Assembly (NCBI RefSeq): GCF_020883455.1 | Contig: NZ_CP086615.1 | Coordinates: forward strand, 1,922,001 to 1,986,000 | Source: Spiribacter halobius | Lineage (GTDB): Bacteria; Pseudomonadota; Gammaproteobacteria; Nitrococcales; Nitrococcaceae | DNA: 64,000 nt | Reading direction: 5' to 3' | Shown: one piece after another, positions 27,427 through 35,918 of the stretch | How the letters are laid out: the number at the start of each line of letters is the position of its first letter | Position numbering within the stretch: position 1 is the stretch's first letter | Translations under genes and position numbers: made by a program | Notes under the pieces: model-generated | The model's input: only the letters and a program-made list of their open reading frames with translations | Databases searched by the model: none | What the model was told of the DNA's origin: nothing

Positions 27427-28896
27427 TCAGTCGCCGCCCGTTGCGGCGGCCTGCGCAGCGGCTGCCGCGGGACCCCGCATCAGGAACCAGTAGAACAGGC
27501 CGCCGAGGAAGGCCCCGATGAGCCAGGCGTAACCGTCCAGGGCCTGCAGGGCGGGCACCCAGACCGAGGCGAGGGAGAACACCGCAGCCAGGGCGAAGGC
27601 GACCAGGCCGCGCTGGTTCCAGCCGCGGACGTAGTGGTAGGCGGCGTCCGCGTCGGTGGAGAAGAGCTGCTGGACGTCGAGACGCTGGCGCTTCACCAGG
27701 TAGTAGTCGCAGACGATGATGCCGTAGAAGGGCGCGAGCACCGCGCCGAGCGCGTTGACGAAGCCGGCGATGCCGAGGCGGCTGATCACCGATACCCAGA
27801 GGGCGCCGATGAAGAACGCCACCACCGCGGTGATGAGCCCGCCGAGGCGGAAGTCGATGCGGCTCGGGATCAGGTTCGCCAGGTCGTAGGCCGGCGGGAT
27901 GAAGTTGGCCACCATGTTGATGCCCACCGTCGCCACGAAGAACGTAATCGCCGCGATGATGGTGAGCGGCAGGAGGTCCACGCGTTCGATGATGTCGGTG
28001 GGATTGGTCAGGCGCTCGCCGAAGAGCACCACGGTGCCTGCGGTGACCACAAGCGCGATGAAGGAGAACACGGCGACGTTCACCGGCAGGCCGAGCAGGT
28101 TGCCGATGCGCATCTCGCGGTCGCTGCGCACGAAGCGCGAGAAGTCCCCGTAGTTGATTACCACCGCGGCGAAGTAGGCGACCATGGTTCCGGTGATGGC
28201 GAGGAAGGCCGCGACGGGGCCGCCCTCGTAGCCGCCGCCGGCGGTGAACAGATCGCCAATGGCGGGCAGGAGCTCCGCCCCCGCCTCGAGCCAGAGGATG
28301 ATCATCAGCGCGAACATCACCAGGTAGACGAACGGTCCGGCCCAGTTGAGAAAGCGCCGCACCCACTCGATGCCGCGCCAGAAGATCACCACCTGGAACG
28401 TCCAGACCAGCACGAATGACAGCCATGCCACGGCGTCGAGGCCGAGGAGCTGCCCGCCGCCGGGGCTGCCCAGGAGCGAGTTGAGCAGCAGGGCGAGGGC
28501 CGTGGACGCGAAGTAGGTCTGCACGCCGTACCAGAAGATGGCGACGATGGCGCGCAGCATGGCCGGGAAGTTGGCGCCATGCACGCCCATGCTGGCGCGT
28601 GCCATGACCGGAAACGGGATGCCGTACTTCACGCTTGGCTGACCAGTGAGATTCACCAGGAACATCACGATGACGCCGGCCAGGATGATGGCGGCCATCA
28701 CCGCCCAGCCATTCAGCCCGTAGGTGATGAACAGGGACGCCGCCAGCGTGTAGCCGAACAGGCTCTGGATGTCGTTCGCCCAGACATTGAATATCTCGAA
28801 CCAGCCCCACGTGCGCCGGCTCTTCGGGATCGGCGCGAGGTCGGCGTTGTAGAGGCGCGGGTCGTGCTCGGTCAGCTTCAGATCCGGATCGCTCAT
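27427..28896 (-). CDS. NCS1-family nucleobase/allantoin permease
   Basis: A 489-residue membrane protein with about 12 helices. The NCS1 N-terminal pattern WGWFEIFNVWANDIQSLFGY (about 31-50), KYGIPFPVMARASMGVHGANFP and the region IFWYGVQTYF match the Mhp1/PucI group. The C-terminal part has YGIIVCDYYLVKRQRLDV, also characteristic. Na+- or H+-coupled uptake of allantoin, hydantoin or a purine base is likely given the surrounding ureide genes. It is the last gene of the leftward racemase-permease-permease run. Confidence 0.88.
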   Translation of the reverse strand: MSDPDLKLTEHDPRLYNADLAPIPKSRRTWGWFEIFNVWANDIQSLFGYTLAASLFITYGLNGWAVMAAIILAGVIVMFLVNLTGQPSVKYGIPFPVMARASMGVHGANFPAMLRAIVAIFWYGVQTYFASTALALLLNSLLGSPGGGQLLGLDAVAWLSFVLVWTFQVVIFWRGIEWVRRFLNWAGPFVYLVMFALMIILWLEAGAELLPAIGDLFTAGGGYEGGPVAAFLAITGTMVAYFAAVVINYGDFSRFVRSDREMRIGNLLGLPVNVAVFSFIALVVTAGTVVLFGERLTNPTDIIERVDLLPLTIIAAITFFVATVGINMVANFIPPAYDLANLIPSRIDFRLGGLITAVVAFFIGALWVSVISRLGIAGFVNALGAVLAPFYGIIVCDYYLVKRQRLDVQQLFSTDADAAYHYVRGWNQRGLVAFALAAVFSLASVWVPALQALDGYAWLIGAFLGGLFYWFLMRGPAAAAAQAAATGGD

Positions 28897-28983
28897 CGTC
28901 GGTCTCCCGTAGACATGGCGGGCTGCGATTCGGGCGACGCCAGGGGCCGGGCCATCCTGTTCCGGCCCCTGGCGTGACCGGCG

Positions 28984-30354
28984 TCAGCTGCGGAAGCGCG
29001 CGCAGGCGCTCCAGTGCCGCATCAGCAGGTAGTAGGTGAGGCCGGCCGGAATCAGGCTCGCGTACCAGGACACCTGCGAGAAGGTGAGCGCGGCCACCGC
29101 ACCGACCGCCGTGGCCACCAGCGCGGCGTAATTCACGCCGCGATAGGGGCCCTCGCTGTCATAGAGCTTGTCCAGATCCAGCGTGCGGCGGCGGATGAGG
29201 TAGTAGTCCACCACCAGCACCGCGAAGATCGGGCCGAGGAATGCCGAGTAGGTCTGCACGAACAGCTGCAGCCCGGCGGCCGAGTCGTCCTTCACCAGCT
29301 CCCAGGGGAAGGTGGCGAAGGCCAGGAAGCCGACGATCACCGTGGCCGGGCGGTAGCCGAGCTTGAAGATGTCCATGAGCGCATAGGTCGGCGGCACCAC
29401 GTTGTTCAGCACGTTGGTCGTGACCTGCGCCGAGGCGATGAACAGCAGCGTGGTCATCAGCAGCGGCGTGTTGTCCACGGCGTTCGCGAACACCTGGATG
29501 GGGTCGGCGACCCCTGTCGCCTCCGAGACCATGTAGCCAATCAGCCCCATGAGCAGGGTCGCCGGCAGGATGGAGAAGGAGTAGATGGTCGTCAGCAGGC
29601 CGGGACCGGTGCCGGGGCGATGTTCGCGCGAGTAGTCGCTGACGTTGAGCATCATGGTCGCGTAGATGCCCATGAACAGCATGGTGGCGCCCCAGAAGGG
29701 CAGGCCCCAGGAGCCCTCCATGGTGACCAGGCTCGCCGATAGCGCATCGCCGTAGCGCACGATGGTGGCGTAGAACATGTACACCAGCGAGGCGAGGATG
29801 AACCCGCTGCCGATGTTCTCCAGCCACTTGATGCCCTGGAAGCCGAGCACCGACAGCATGATCTGCAGCAGCTGGAAGGTGATGAAGTAGAACACCAGGT
29901 TGTCGAAGCCGAACAGCGTCGCCGACACCATGTTCAGCGCGCCGGCGCCGATCCAGCTCTGGAAGCCGTACCAGACGATCGCCGGCACGGCCCTGACCAG
30001 ACCCGGCAGACGGGTGCCCGTGAAGCCGAAGGCGCTGCGCGCCTGCACCATGAACGGGATGCCGTACTTGTAGCCGGCGGCGCCGTTGATCATCAGGGCC
30101 AGCCCGATAACGAAGCAGCCGATGGCGATGGCGAGTGTGGCCTGGAGCAGGTTGAGCGTCCCCACCACGCTCGAACCCATGGCGAAGGTGCCGATGGACA
30201 CGCACCCGCCGAACCAGGCCAGGAAGTACGACGTCCGCCCCATGATGCGGATCTGCTGGGGGGCGAGGGACTCCTCGCCCGGTGCCTTGGTGCCCGGTGA
30301 AGCGCCCGGGGCGTGACGGTCTTCCGCCGTCAGCGTCTGATCGGTAGTGGCCAT
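28984..30354 (-). CDS. Second NCS1-family permease
   Basis: A 456-residue, about 12-helix transporter with KYGIPFMVQARSAFGFTGTRLPGL and VPAIVWYGFQSWIGAGALN, the NCS1 substrate-site region, and VLVVDYYLIRRRTLDLDKLY near the end. It differs clearly from the downstream permease, so the two probably take different ureide or base substrates rather than being a recent duplication. It lies between the racemase and the first permease on the same strand, most likely co-transcribed. Confidence 0.86.
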   Translation of the reverse strand: MATTDQTLTAEDRHAPGASPGTKAPGEESLAPQQIRIMGRTSYFLAWFGGCVSIGTFAMGSSVVGTLNLLQATLAIAIGCFVIGLALMINGAAGYKYGIPFMVQARSAFGFTGTRLPGLVRAVPAIVWYGFQSWIGAGALNMVSATLFGFDNLVFYFITFQLLQIMLSVLGFQGIKWLENIGSGFILASLVYMFYATIVRYGDALSASLVTMEGSWGLPFWGATMLFMGIYATMMLNVSDYSREHRPGTGPGLLTTIYSFSILPATLLMGLIGYMVSEATGVADPIQVFANAVDNTPLLMTTLLFIASAQVTTNVLNNVVPPTYALMDIFKLGYRPATVIVGFLAFATFPWELVKDDSAAGLQLFVQTYSAFLGPIFAVLVVDYYLIRRRTLDLDKLYDSEGPYRGVNYAALVATAVGAVAALTFSQVSWYASLIPAGLTYYLLMRHWSACARFRS

Positions 30355-30437
30355 CTCTCCCTCCTCATGTTGGATTCAAATGCCCCGGACTCACCCGGGG
30401 CGACGGCGGATACGTCTGCCCGCCGCCATGCCGGACG

Positions 30438-31196
30438 CTATCCGGCGGTTGTGGCGGTTCCCCCCAGGTCGGAATAGCGCTGGAACTCGCCGGTGAACGT
30501 TTTCGGGCGCGGGAACGCGAGCTCCCCGTGCTTGCTGGTGCCAAGGCCAAGGGCCGCGAGGGACTCGCAGAGCTTCACGGCCGCGGCGACGCCGTCCACC
30601 ACGGGCAGGCCGATCTCGCGTCCGAGGTGGGCCGTGAGGTCGGACATGCCGCCGCAGCCGAGCACCAGTGCGCCGATGTCGTCCTCCTCGCGGGCGCGGC
30701 GGCCCTCGGCGATGATCCGCTCCAGCGCGGTCTCGCCGTCATCCTCGAGGTCGAGCACCGGGATCTCCGCGGCCCGCACGCGCCGGCAATGGCCGGCGAA
30801 GCCGTAGCGCCGCAACAGGTCCTCGGCGATGCCGACGGTGCGCCCAAGCGTGGTGACCACGGAGAACCGCGGGGTGATCAGCGTGGCCACGTGGAACGCG
30901 GCCTCGGCGATGCCGACCACCGGGGCACGGGTCAGCTCCCGCGCCGCGGCGAGACCGGGATCCCCGAAGCAGGCGATGACGTAGGCGTCCGTACCCGCGC
31001 GCTCGCCGGCGAGCACCTCGTCGGCCACGCCGAGTGCGCTGACCGCCTCGTCGAAGTGCCCCTCGATGGACACCGGGCCACTGGCCGGCTGCGTGGCGAC
31101 GATCTCGGTCCCTGGGCTGGCACCGGCGCGGGCCGCCTCGCCGATCTTGTCGGTCATGCTGCGGGTGGTGTTCGGGTTGATGACGCGAATCTGCAT
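30438..31196 (-). CDS. Asp/Glu/hydantoin racemase family enzyme (probable allantoin racemase)
   Basis: A 252-residue racemase-fold protein: MQIRVINPNTTRSMTDKIGE at the start and the two active-site cysteines in VIACFGDPGLAAARE and ALVLGCGGMSDL. The family interconverts enantiomers of hydantoins, including allantoin. The allantoin route on the opposite strand makes (R)/(S)-allantoin racemisation the best guess. It is divergent from the GntR regulator, and its promoter region carries TGTATACA-type boxes. Confidence 0.82.
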   Translation of the reverse strand: MQIRVINPNTTRSMTDKIGEAARAGASPGTEIVATQPASGPVSIEGHFDEAVSALGVADEVLAGERAGTDAYVIACFGDPGLAAARELTRAPVVGIAEAAFHVATLITPRFSVVTTLGRTVGIAEDLLRRYGFAGHCRRVRAAEIPVLDLEDDGETALERIIAEGRRAREEDDIGALVLGCGGMSDLTAHLGREIGLPVVDGVAAAVKLCESLAALGLGTSKHGELAFPRPKTFTGEFQRYSDLGGTATTAG

Positions 31197-31259
31197 GGGC
31201 GCAACGTCCTTCCGGCGGCTGGCGATGGGTTGTCGCTGACGGCGTGCTTGAAATGTGTA

Positions 31260-31283
31260 GCGTATACAAGCTATGTATACAAG
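31260..31283. promoter_or_regulatory. Tandem GTATACAAG boxes, probable GntR operator
   Basis: Two copies of GTATACAAG start 13 bp apart (31262 and 31275). The second is part of a perfect TGTATACA palindrome (31274-31281). Together with a third TGTATACA at 31448 they bracket the 275-bp gap between the racemase and GntR genes. Palindromic TGTATACA cores are common for FCD-type GntR proteins, so autoregulation plus control of both arms is likely. Confidence 0.6.
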
Positions 31284-31445
31284 AACGGATGCAACATTTT
31301 CCGCATCGGGATCCGACGAATGGCGCAGACGATCCGTCCATGCTCAGGTGGCGGCTCCGTAATGGGGAGCTGATAGGCTTGGGGGACGTCGATCGAACCG
31401 GGAAGGGGCAGCCCGCCGCCCCGCTCGGAGGTGCCTGGAGACAGT

Positions 31446-31457
31446 CTTGTATACACG
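31446..31457. promoter_or_regulatory. Third TGTATACA box just upstream of the GntR gene
   Basis: CTTGTATACACG at 31446-31457 contains the same palindrome (31448-31455) as the boxes near the racemase promoter. It lies 15 bp before the GntR start codon, where binding would block initiation. This suggests a negatively autoregulated gene. Confidence 0.55.
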
Positions 31458-31470
31458 GGAAGGGGAGCGC

Positions 31471-32226
31471 ATGAGCTCGGAAGGTGGACATGCAACCGGC
31501 GCGCCCGGGGTCGCGGACGCCGTGTCGGCGAGCCCGAGGGATGCGCGGATCTACCGCGAAATCGTTGATGCCATCGTCGATCACCGGCTGCGGCCGGGAG
31601 CGCGCCTGCCGGAGGACGCGCTGAGCGAGGTCTTCGGGGTCAGCCGCACGGGTATTCGCAAGGTCCTGCAGCGGCTTGCCCTGGAGCGGCTGGTGACCAT
31701 CCGGCCGCGGCGCGGTGCCCAGGTGAGCCGGCCGAGCGCCCGGGAGGCGCGCAATGTATTCGCCGCCCGGCAGCTTGCCGAATGCGGCAGCATCCCGGAG
31801 GTCATCGCACGGTTCGACGGGGCGGACGAGCGCGCGCTGCAGGCGCTAGCGGAGCGCGAGTGCGTCGCGCAGCAACGCGGTGCCCAGAGCGAGGCCATCC
31901 GCCTGTCCGCGGCGTTTCACGTGCGCCTGGTGGGTGTTGCCGACAATGACATCCTGACCAGCTTCGTCGAGCAGCTGACCTCCCTCTCCTCCCTGATCAT
32001 CGCGGTCTATGGCTCGCCACGCAGCGTCGGCTGCGACTGCGGCGAGCACGGCGATCTGGTGCCGCTGCTTGCGAGCGGACAGGCATCGGTGGCGCGGGAG
32101 TGGCTGACGGACCACCTGAGCCGGATCGAGGCGAGCCTGGACTTCGCCGGGGGCGAGGAGGTGACGCCGGACTTCGAGGCCATCTTCTTTGGTGAGGCAG
32201 CGCGCGGCACGGCGGCGGGCCAGTAG
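31471..32226 (+). CDS. GntR-family (FCD) transcriptional regulator of the allantoin cluster
   Basis: A 251-residue protein from ATG 31471 (GAAGGGGAG 3 nt upstream). The winged helix spans about 25-90: [46 protein letters not shown]. The C-terminal helical FCD domain follows ([22 protein letters not shown] and later EHGDLVPLL). An [12 protein letters not shown] stretch puts two cysteines beside the FCD metal/ligand histidine. It is divergent from racemase and permeases and co-directional with puuE; ligand probably a ureide. Confidence 0.87.
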   Translation: MSSEGGHATGAPGVADAVSASPRDARIYREIVDAIVDHRLRPGARLPEDALSEVFGVSRTGIRKVLQRLALERLVTIRPRRGAQVSRPSAREARNVFAARQLAECGSIPEVIARFDGADERALQALAERECVAQQRGAQSEAIRLSAAFHVRLVGVADNDILTSFVEQLTSLSSLIIAVYGSPRSVGCDCGEHGDLVPLLASGQASVAREWLTDHLSRIEASLDFAGGEEVTPDFEAIFFGEAARGTAAGQ

Positions 32227-32272
32227 GCGGAGGCCGACGTGCCCGTGCGCGCGGCGGCGGAGGAGCGACGCG

Positions 32273-33214
32273 ATGCAGAGCGATTACCCCCGGGACCTGG
32301 TCGGCTACGGCCGCCATCGCCCGCACCCGGACTGGCCCGGCGGCGCCCGGGTGGCCGTGCAGTTCGTGCTCAACTACGAGGAGGGCGGCGAGCGCTGCGT
32401 GCTCGACGGCGACCCGCACGCCGAGACATTCCTCTCCGAGATCATCAATGCCCCCGCAGTGCCGGACCGGCATCTGAGCATGGAGTCGATCTACGAATAC
32501 GGCTCGCGGGTGGGCGTCTGGCGCGTGCTGCACGAGTTCGAGCGGCGCGGGCTGCCACTCACCGTGTTCGCCGTGGCCCGGGCCCTGCAGCGCAACCCCG
32601 AGGCTGCCGCCGCGTTCCGCGAGGCCGGGCACGAAATCGCCTGCCACGGGCTGCGCTGGATCAGCTATCAGGACGTGGACGAGGCTACCGAGCGTGCCCA
32701 CCTGGAGGAGGCGGTGCGCCTGCACCGGGAGCTCACCGGCGCGGCACCGCTCGGCTGGTACACCGGCCGCGACAGCCCCAACACCCGGCGCCTGGTGGTG
32801 GAGCACGGCGGCTTTCTCTACGACGCCGACCACTACGGCGACGAGCTGCCGTTCTGGACCGAGGTGCGCCTGTCCGACGGCCGCCGCGAGCCGCACCTGG
32901 TGGTGCCCTATACCCTGGATGCCAACGACATGCGCTTTGCCACGCCCCAGGGGTTCAACAGTGGGGACCAGTTCTTCGCCTATCTGCGGGATGCCTTCGA
33001 TGTGCTCTATGCCGAGGGCAGCGAGGCGCCGGCGATGCTCTCGGTGGGGCTGCACTGCCGGCTGATCGGCCGGCCCGGGCGATTCCGGGCGCTGCAGCGC
33101 TTCCTCGACCACATCGAGCGCCACGATGACGTCTGGGTCTGTCGGCGGGTGGATATCGCCCGGCACTGGCGGGAGCGGCATCCCTGGCATGGGGAGGCCC
33201 GCGGCCATGGCTGA
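32273..33214 (+). CDS. puuE: Allantoinase PuuE (polysaccharide-deacetylase fold)
   Basis: A 313-residue NodB-fold protein lacking the usual deacetylase zinc triad. It begins DYPRDLVGYGRHRPHPDWPGGARVAVQFV and carries NYEEGGE, EIINAP, SMESIYEYGSRVGVWR and HGLRWISYQD, the signature of PuuE, which opens allantoin to allantoate without metal. The start at 32273 has GGAGG 9 nt upstream. The 3' end overlaps the next gene by 8 bp, so puuE, the lyase and the allantoicase are translationally linked. Confidence 0.93.
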   Translation: MQSDYPRDLVGYGRHRPHPDWPGGARVAVQFVLNYEEGGERCVLDGDPHAETFLSEIINAPAVPDRHLSMESIYEYGSRVGVWRVLHEFERRGLPLTVFAVARALQRNPEAAAAFREAGHEIACHGLRWISYQDVDEATERAHLEEAVRLHRELTGAAPLGWYTGRDSPNTRRLVVEHGGFLYDADHYGDELPFWTEVRLSDGRREPHLVVPYTLDANDMRFATPQGFNSGDQFFAYLRDAFDVLYAEGSEAPAMLSVGLHCRLIGRPGRFRALQRFLDHIERHDDVWVCRRVDIARHWRERHPWHGEARGHG

Positions 33215-33743
33215 GCGTCTCGTCGCCCGCCCGCTGACCCGGGAGGCCTTCGCCCCCTTCGGCGAGGTGCTGCAGACCGGGGGCGCGGAGCACTTCCCGA
33301 TCAACGCCGGGACCACGGAGCGCTACCACGCCCTCGCCGCCGTGACGCTGGATGGGCCGCCGGCACGGGCGATTCTCAGCATCTTCCGCGGCCAGCCCGT
33401 GACCCCGCCGGTACGGCTGGCCTTGCTGGAGCGCCATCCCCTGGGCAGCCAGGCGTTCATGCCGCTGGACCGGCGGCCGTACCTGGTGGTGGTGGCGCCG
33501 CCCGGCGAGGGCTTCGCGCTGGGGGACCTGCACGCCTTCCTCGCCCGTGGCGATCAGGGCGTGAGCTATGCGCCGGGCGTCTGGCACCACCCACTGCTGG
33601 CGCTCGAGGCGGTGTCCGATTTTCTGGTGGTGGACCGCGACGGTCCGGGGAACAACTGCGATGAACGCCCGCTGCCGGCGCCGGTGGAGGTCGTGCTCCC
33701 CGCGGCCGCAGCCGGGGCAGGCAACGAGGAGGGGCCACGATGA
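33207..33743 (+). CDS. allA: Ureidoglycolate lyase
   Basis: A 178-residue cupin-like protein: RPLTREAFAPFGEVLQTGG, SIFRGQP, LERHPLGSQAFMPLDRRPYLVVVAPPGEG and YAPGVWHHPLLAL are the AllA hallmarks, including the conserved histidines. It releases urea and glyoxylate from ureidoglycolate. It starts at ATG 33207 within the 3' end of puuE and overlaps the allantoicase start by 4 bp (ATGA). Confidence 0.93.
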   Translation: MAERLVARPLTREAFAPFGEVLQTGGAEHFPINAGTTERYHALAAVTLDGPPARAILSIFRGQPVTPPVRLALLERHPLGSQAFMPLDRRPYLVVVAPPGEGFALGDLHAFLARGDQGVSYAPGVWHHPLLALEAVSDFLVVDRDGPGNNCDERPLPAPVEVVLPAAAAGAGNEEGPR

Positions 33744-34768
33744 CTGAAGCCGCGCGCCATGCGAACCCCGTCGAGCGGCCGGATTTCGCCCGGGGGCTCA
33801 GCAATCTCGCGGACGCACGGGCCGGCGCCACGGTGGTGGCGGTCAGCGACGAGTTCTTCGCGCCCGGCGAGCGCATGCTCGCCGCCGCGCCGCCGGTGTT
33901 CTACCCGGAGCGCTTCGACGATCACGGCAAGTGGATGGACGGCTGGGAGACGCGCCGTCGGCGGGGGCCCGGGCACGACTGGGCGGTGGTGCGGCTCGCC
34001 ATGCCCGGCGTGATCGAGGCCATCGAGCTGGATACCTCGTTCTTCACCGGCAACTTCCCGCCGGCCGCCTCGGTGGAGGCCTGCCGGGTGGAGTCGGGGG
34101 ACCCGGATGCTGCCACCGTCTGGCAGGAGATCGTGCCCGTGGTGAGCCTGCGGGGCGATGACCATCGCTTCTGCCGGGTGGAGGCCGGCGAGGTGTTCAC
34201 GCACTTGCGCCTGAATCTCTACCCGGATGGCGGCATCGCCCGCCTGCGCGTCCACGGCCGCGGCCGCCCGCGCCTCGCGGCCGCGGGGGGTGACGTCCCG
34301 GACCTCGCCGCCCTCGGGCATGGAGGGCGGGTGGTCGCCGTAAGCGATGCCCACTACGGCGACCCGAACGCCATCCTCGCCCCCGGCCGCGGCGTGAACA
34401 TGGGCGACGGCTGGGAGACCCGCCGACGGCGCGAGCCCGGCAACGACTGGGGCATCATTGCCCTGGGCTGTCCGGGTCGCATCGAGCGGGTCGTGGTGGA
34501 CACGGCGCACTTCAAGGGCAACTTCCCGGCCCGTGTCTCGCTGCAGGCCGCCCGTCCCGAGAATGCCACCGACGAGTCGCTGGTGCCGCAGAGCATGTTC
34601 TGGGAGACGCTGCTGCCGGAGATGCCGCTGCAGGCGGACGCGATCCACGAGTTCCAGACGGAGCAGCTTGTGGACGTGGGCGTGGTGTCCCATGTCCGGT
34701 GCAACCTGATACCCGACGGCGGTATCAGCCGCCTGCGTCTCCACGGCTGGCCCGAGGGGTCAGGCTAG
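33740..34768 (+). CDS. alc: Allantoicase
   Basis: A 342-residue protein made of two homologous beta-sandwich repeats. Each repeat contains a GWETRRRR segment (KWMDGWETRRRRGPGHDW and NMGDGWETRRRREPGNDW), an ELDTSFFTGNFP / VVDTAHFKGNFP segment, and a ...NLYPDGGIARLRVHG / ...NLIPDGGISRLRLHG ending. Allantoicase hydrolyses allantoate to ureidoglycolate and urea, which allA then uses. The TAG stop is part of the CTAG end of a repeat element, so the last few residues may have been altered by its insertion. Confidence 0.94.
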   Translation: MTEAARHANPVERPDFARGLSNLADARAGATVVAVSDEFFAPGERMLAAAPPVFYPERFDDHGKWMDGWETRRRRGPGHDWAVVRLAMPGVIEAIELDTSFFTGNFPPAASVEACRVESGDPDAATVWQEIVPVVSLRGDDHRFCRVEAGEVFTHLRLNLYPDGGIARLRVHGRGRPRLAAAGGDVPDLAALGHGGRVVAVSDAHYGDPNAILAPGRGVNMGDGWETRRRREPGNDWGIIALGCPGRIERVVVDTAHFKGNFPARVSLQAARPENATDESLVPQSMFWETLLPEMPLQADAIHEFQTEQLVDVGVVSHVRCNLIPDGGISRLRLHGWPEGSG

Positions 34769-34803
34769 CCCGCAGCCGTGAGTCGGTGAGACTTGCGGGC
34801 CAG
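34765..34803. repeat. Short hairpin copy of the CTAGCCCG/CGGTGAGA repeat
   Basis: CTAGCCCGCA and TGCGGGCCAG pair around AGTCGGTGAGAC, a compact version of the 752-935 family. The CTAG gives the allantoicase its stop codon. The position after the last gene of the allantoin operon suggests it acts as an mRNA 3' end. Confidence 0.6.
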
Positions 34804-35020
34804 CAGCCCGCGTTCGTGCCCTCCAGGGCAGCGACGGGCCCTCGCGCTGGCTGGCGCGGGGTGCTGGCCAGTCCTGGTCGCGCCGGATCGCCCGGCCCCT
34901 GATGCCCTCGCAACGGAATCGGCCGCGCCTGGCGCTGACTGCCGCGGGATCGTCCTGGCGGCGCTGGCAGTCGACGCTGGGTTGCCGCACCATGCGGGTC
35001 AGGATCTCGGGGGAACGTGA
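34804..35020. other. Intergenic gap before mgsA
   Basis: About 215 bp after the repeat, very GC-rich. No gene, RNA or further clear repeat recognised. The mgsA promoter must lie here but no convincing hexamers are visible. Confidence 0.35.
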
Positions 35021-35482
35021 GTGGAATATCGGGAAGTCGAACTGCCGGCCTGCAAGAGCATCGCGCTTATCGCCCACGATAACCGCAAGGCGAGCCTCGT
35101 CGCCTGGTGCGCACGGCATCGCGAGGCGCTGGCGCAGCATCGCCTCTGCGCCACCGGCACCAGCGGCGCGCTGGTGGCAGAGGACACCGGGCTCGTGATC
35201 GAGCGGCTCGTGAGCGGCCCGCTCGGCGGCGACCAGCAGGTGGGTGCGCTTATTGCCGAGGGCAAGGTGGACCTGCTGATCTTCTTCTGGGACCCGTTCG
35301 AGCCCATGCCCCACGACCCGGACGTCAAGGCGCTGCTGCGCATCGCCGCGGTCTGGAACATCCCGGTGGCCTGCAACGAGAGCTCGGCGGACTTCATCGT
35401 CGCCTCGCCGCTGTTTGCCGGACGCAGCCAGAGAATGGTGCCGGACTACGAGCGCTACACGGCGAGCCGCAGCGCCCGCTGA
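35021..35482 (+). CDS. mgsA: Methylglyoxal synthase
   Basis: A 153-residue protein started at GTG 35021 with GGGGG upstream. The catalytic residues fall at the E. coli numbering: H19 (LIAHDNRK), D71 (GPLGGDQQ), D91 in FFWDPF, H98 and D101 (PMPHDPDVKALLR). The phosphate-binding GTSG at 46-49 is present. It converts dihydroxyacetone phosphate to methylglyoxal, a bypass when phosphate is short. It appears monocistronic. Confidence 0.93.
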   Translation: MEYREVELPACKSIALIAHDNRKASLVAWCARHREALAQHRLCATGTSGALVAEDTGLVIERLVSGPLGGDQQVGALIAEGKVDLLIFFWDPFEPMPHDPDVKALLRIAAVWNIPVACNESSADFIVASPLFAGRSQRMVPDYERYTASRSAR

Positions 35483-35502
35483 CGGCGGGCGGCCGCGGAC
35501 CT

Positions 35503-35628
35503 GTGGGAGCGGTCTCCGACCGCGATGCCGCGCGCAGCGCGGTACCGCGAACCCGGTTCATCACCGGGGCGGTCGATGTCCCGGGTGACGCCGCTGCGCG
35601 TCGTATCGCGGTCGGAGACCGCTCCCAC
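35503..35628. repeat. REPIN-like inverted pair (GTGGGAGCGGTCTCCGACCG type)
   Basis: A 24-bp half-site at 35503-35526 starting GTGGGAGCGGTCTCCGACCG is repeated as its exact reverse complement at 35605-35628, with a 78-bp spacer. Each half is itself imperfectly dyadic. This is the classic doublet of REP sequences. It lies between mgsA and the left attachment site. Confidence 0.75.
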
Positions 35629-35667
35629 GGCGAGGGCGTCAGAGGCCGGCGGGTGGGCAGGCCCCGG

Positions 35668-35769
35668 AACGAGAAACGGCGACCCCGGATGCTCCGTAAG
35701 TCGCCGTTTCGCCGGGTATTCTTGGTGGGCGGTGCTGGGATCGAACCAGCGACCCCTGCCGTGTGAAGG
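35668..35769. other. attL: duplicated tRNA-Val 3' end plus downstream hairpin
   Basis: Matches 46084-46185 over 102 bp with one substitution. It contains the last 47 nt of tRNA-Val (minus strand) and its downstream hairpin (GAAACGGCGAC ... GTCGCCGTTTC) but lacks the 5' part of the tRNA, so it is a tRNA fragment, not a gene. It marks the left limit of the integrated element, and identity stops at GTGTGAAGG. Confidence 0.88.
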
Positions 35770-35804
35770 TAAGCAAGGTGAACCGCAGTCCCTTGTATAA
35801 CAAC

Positions 35805-35906
35805 GGTCACACGAGATAAATCATAAGTTTGCGGAAACACCAGATGAATGGTGGGGCACGTTTGTGCATGGTTATGTTACCGTGATGGTCACAGATTGGT
35901 CACACG
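35805..35906. promoter_or_regulatory. Left cluster of GGTCACA boxes, probable integrase arm sites
   Basis: GGTCACACG occurs at 35805-35813. The pair GGTCACAGATTGGTCACACG lies at 35887-35906, just before the integrase gene. The same 20-mer, with one change, is found near the other end at 46044-46063. Repeated short boxes inside both ends are what tyrosine-integrase arm-type sites look like. The pair also overlaps the likely int promoter, so it could give autoregulation. Confidence 0.6.
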
Positions 35907-35918
35907 GGACATACGGCC

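Noticed and set aside
35700-35769. A second tRNA-Val gene at the left end of the element
   Set aside because: Only the 3' part is present; the D-arm and 5' acceptor strand are missing, so it is the attL fragment.
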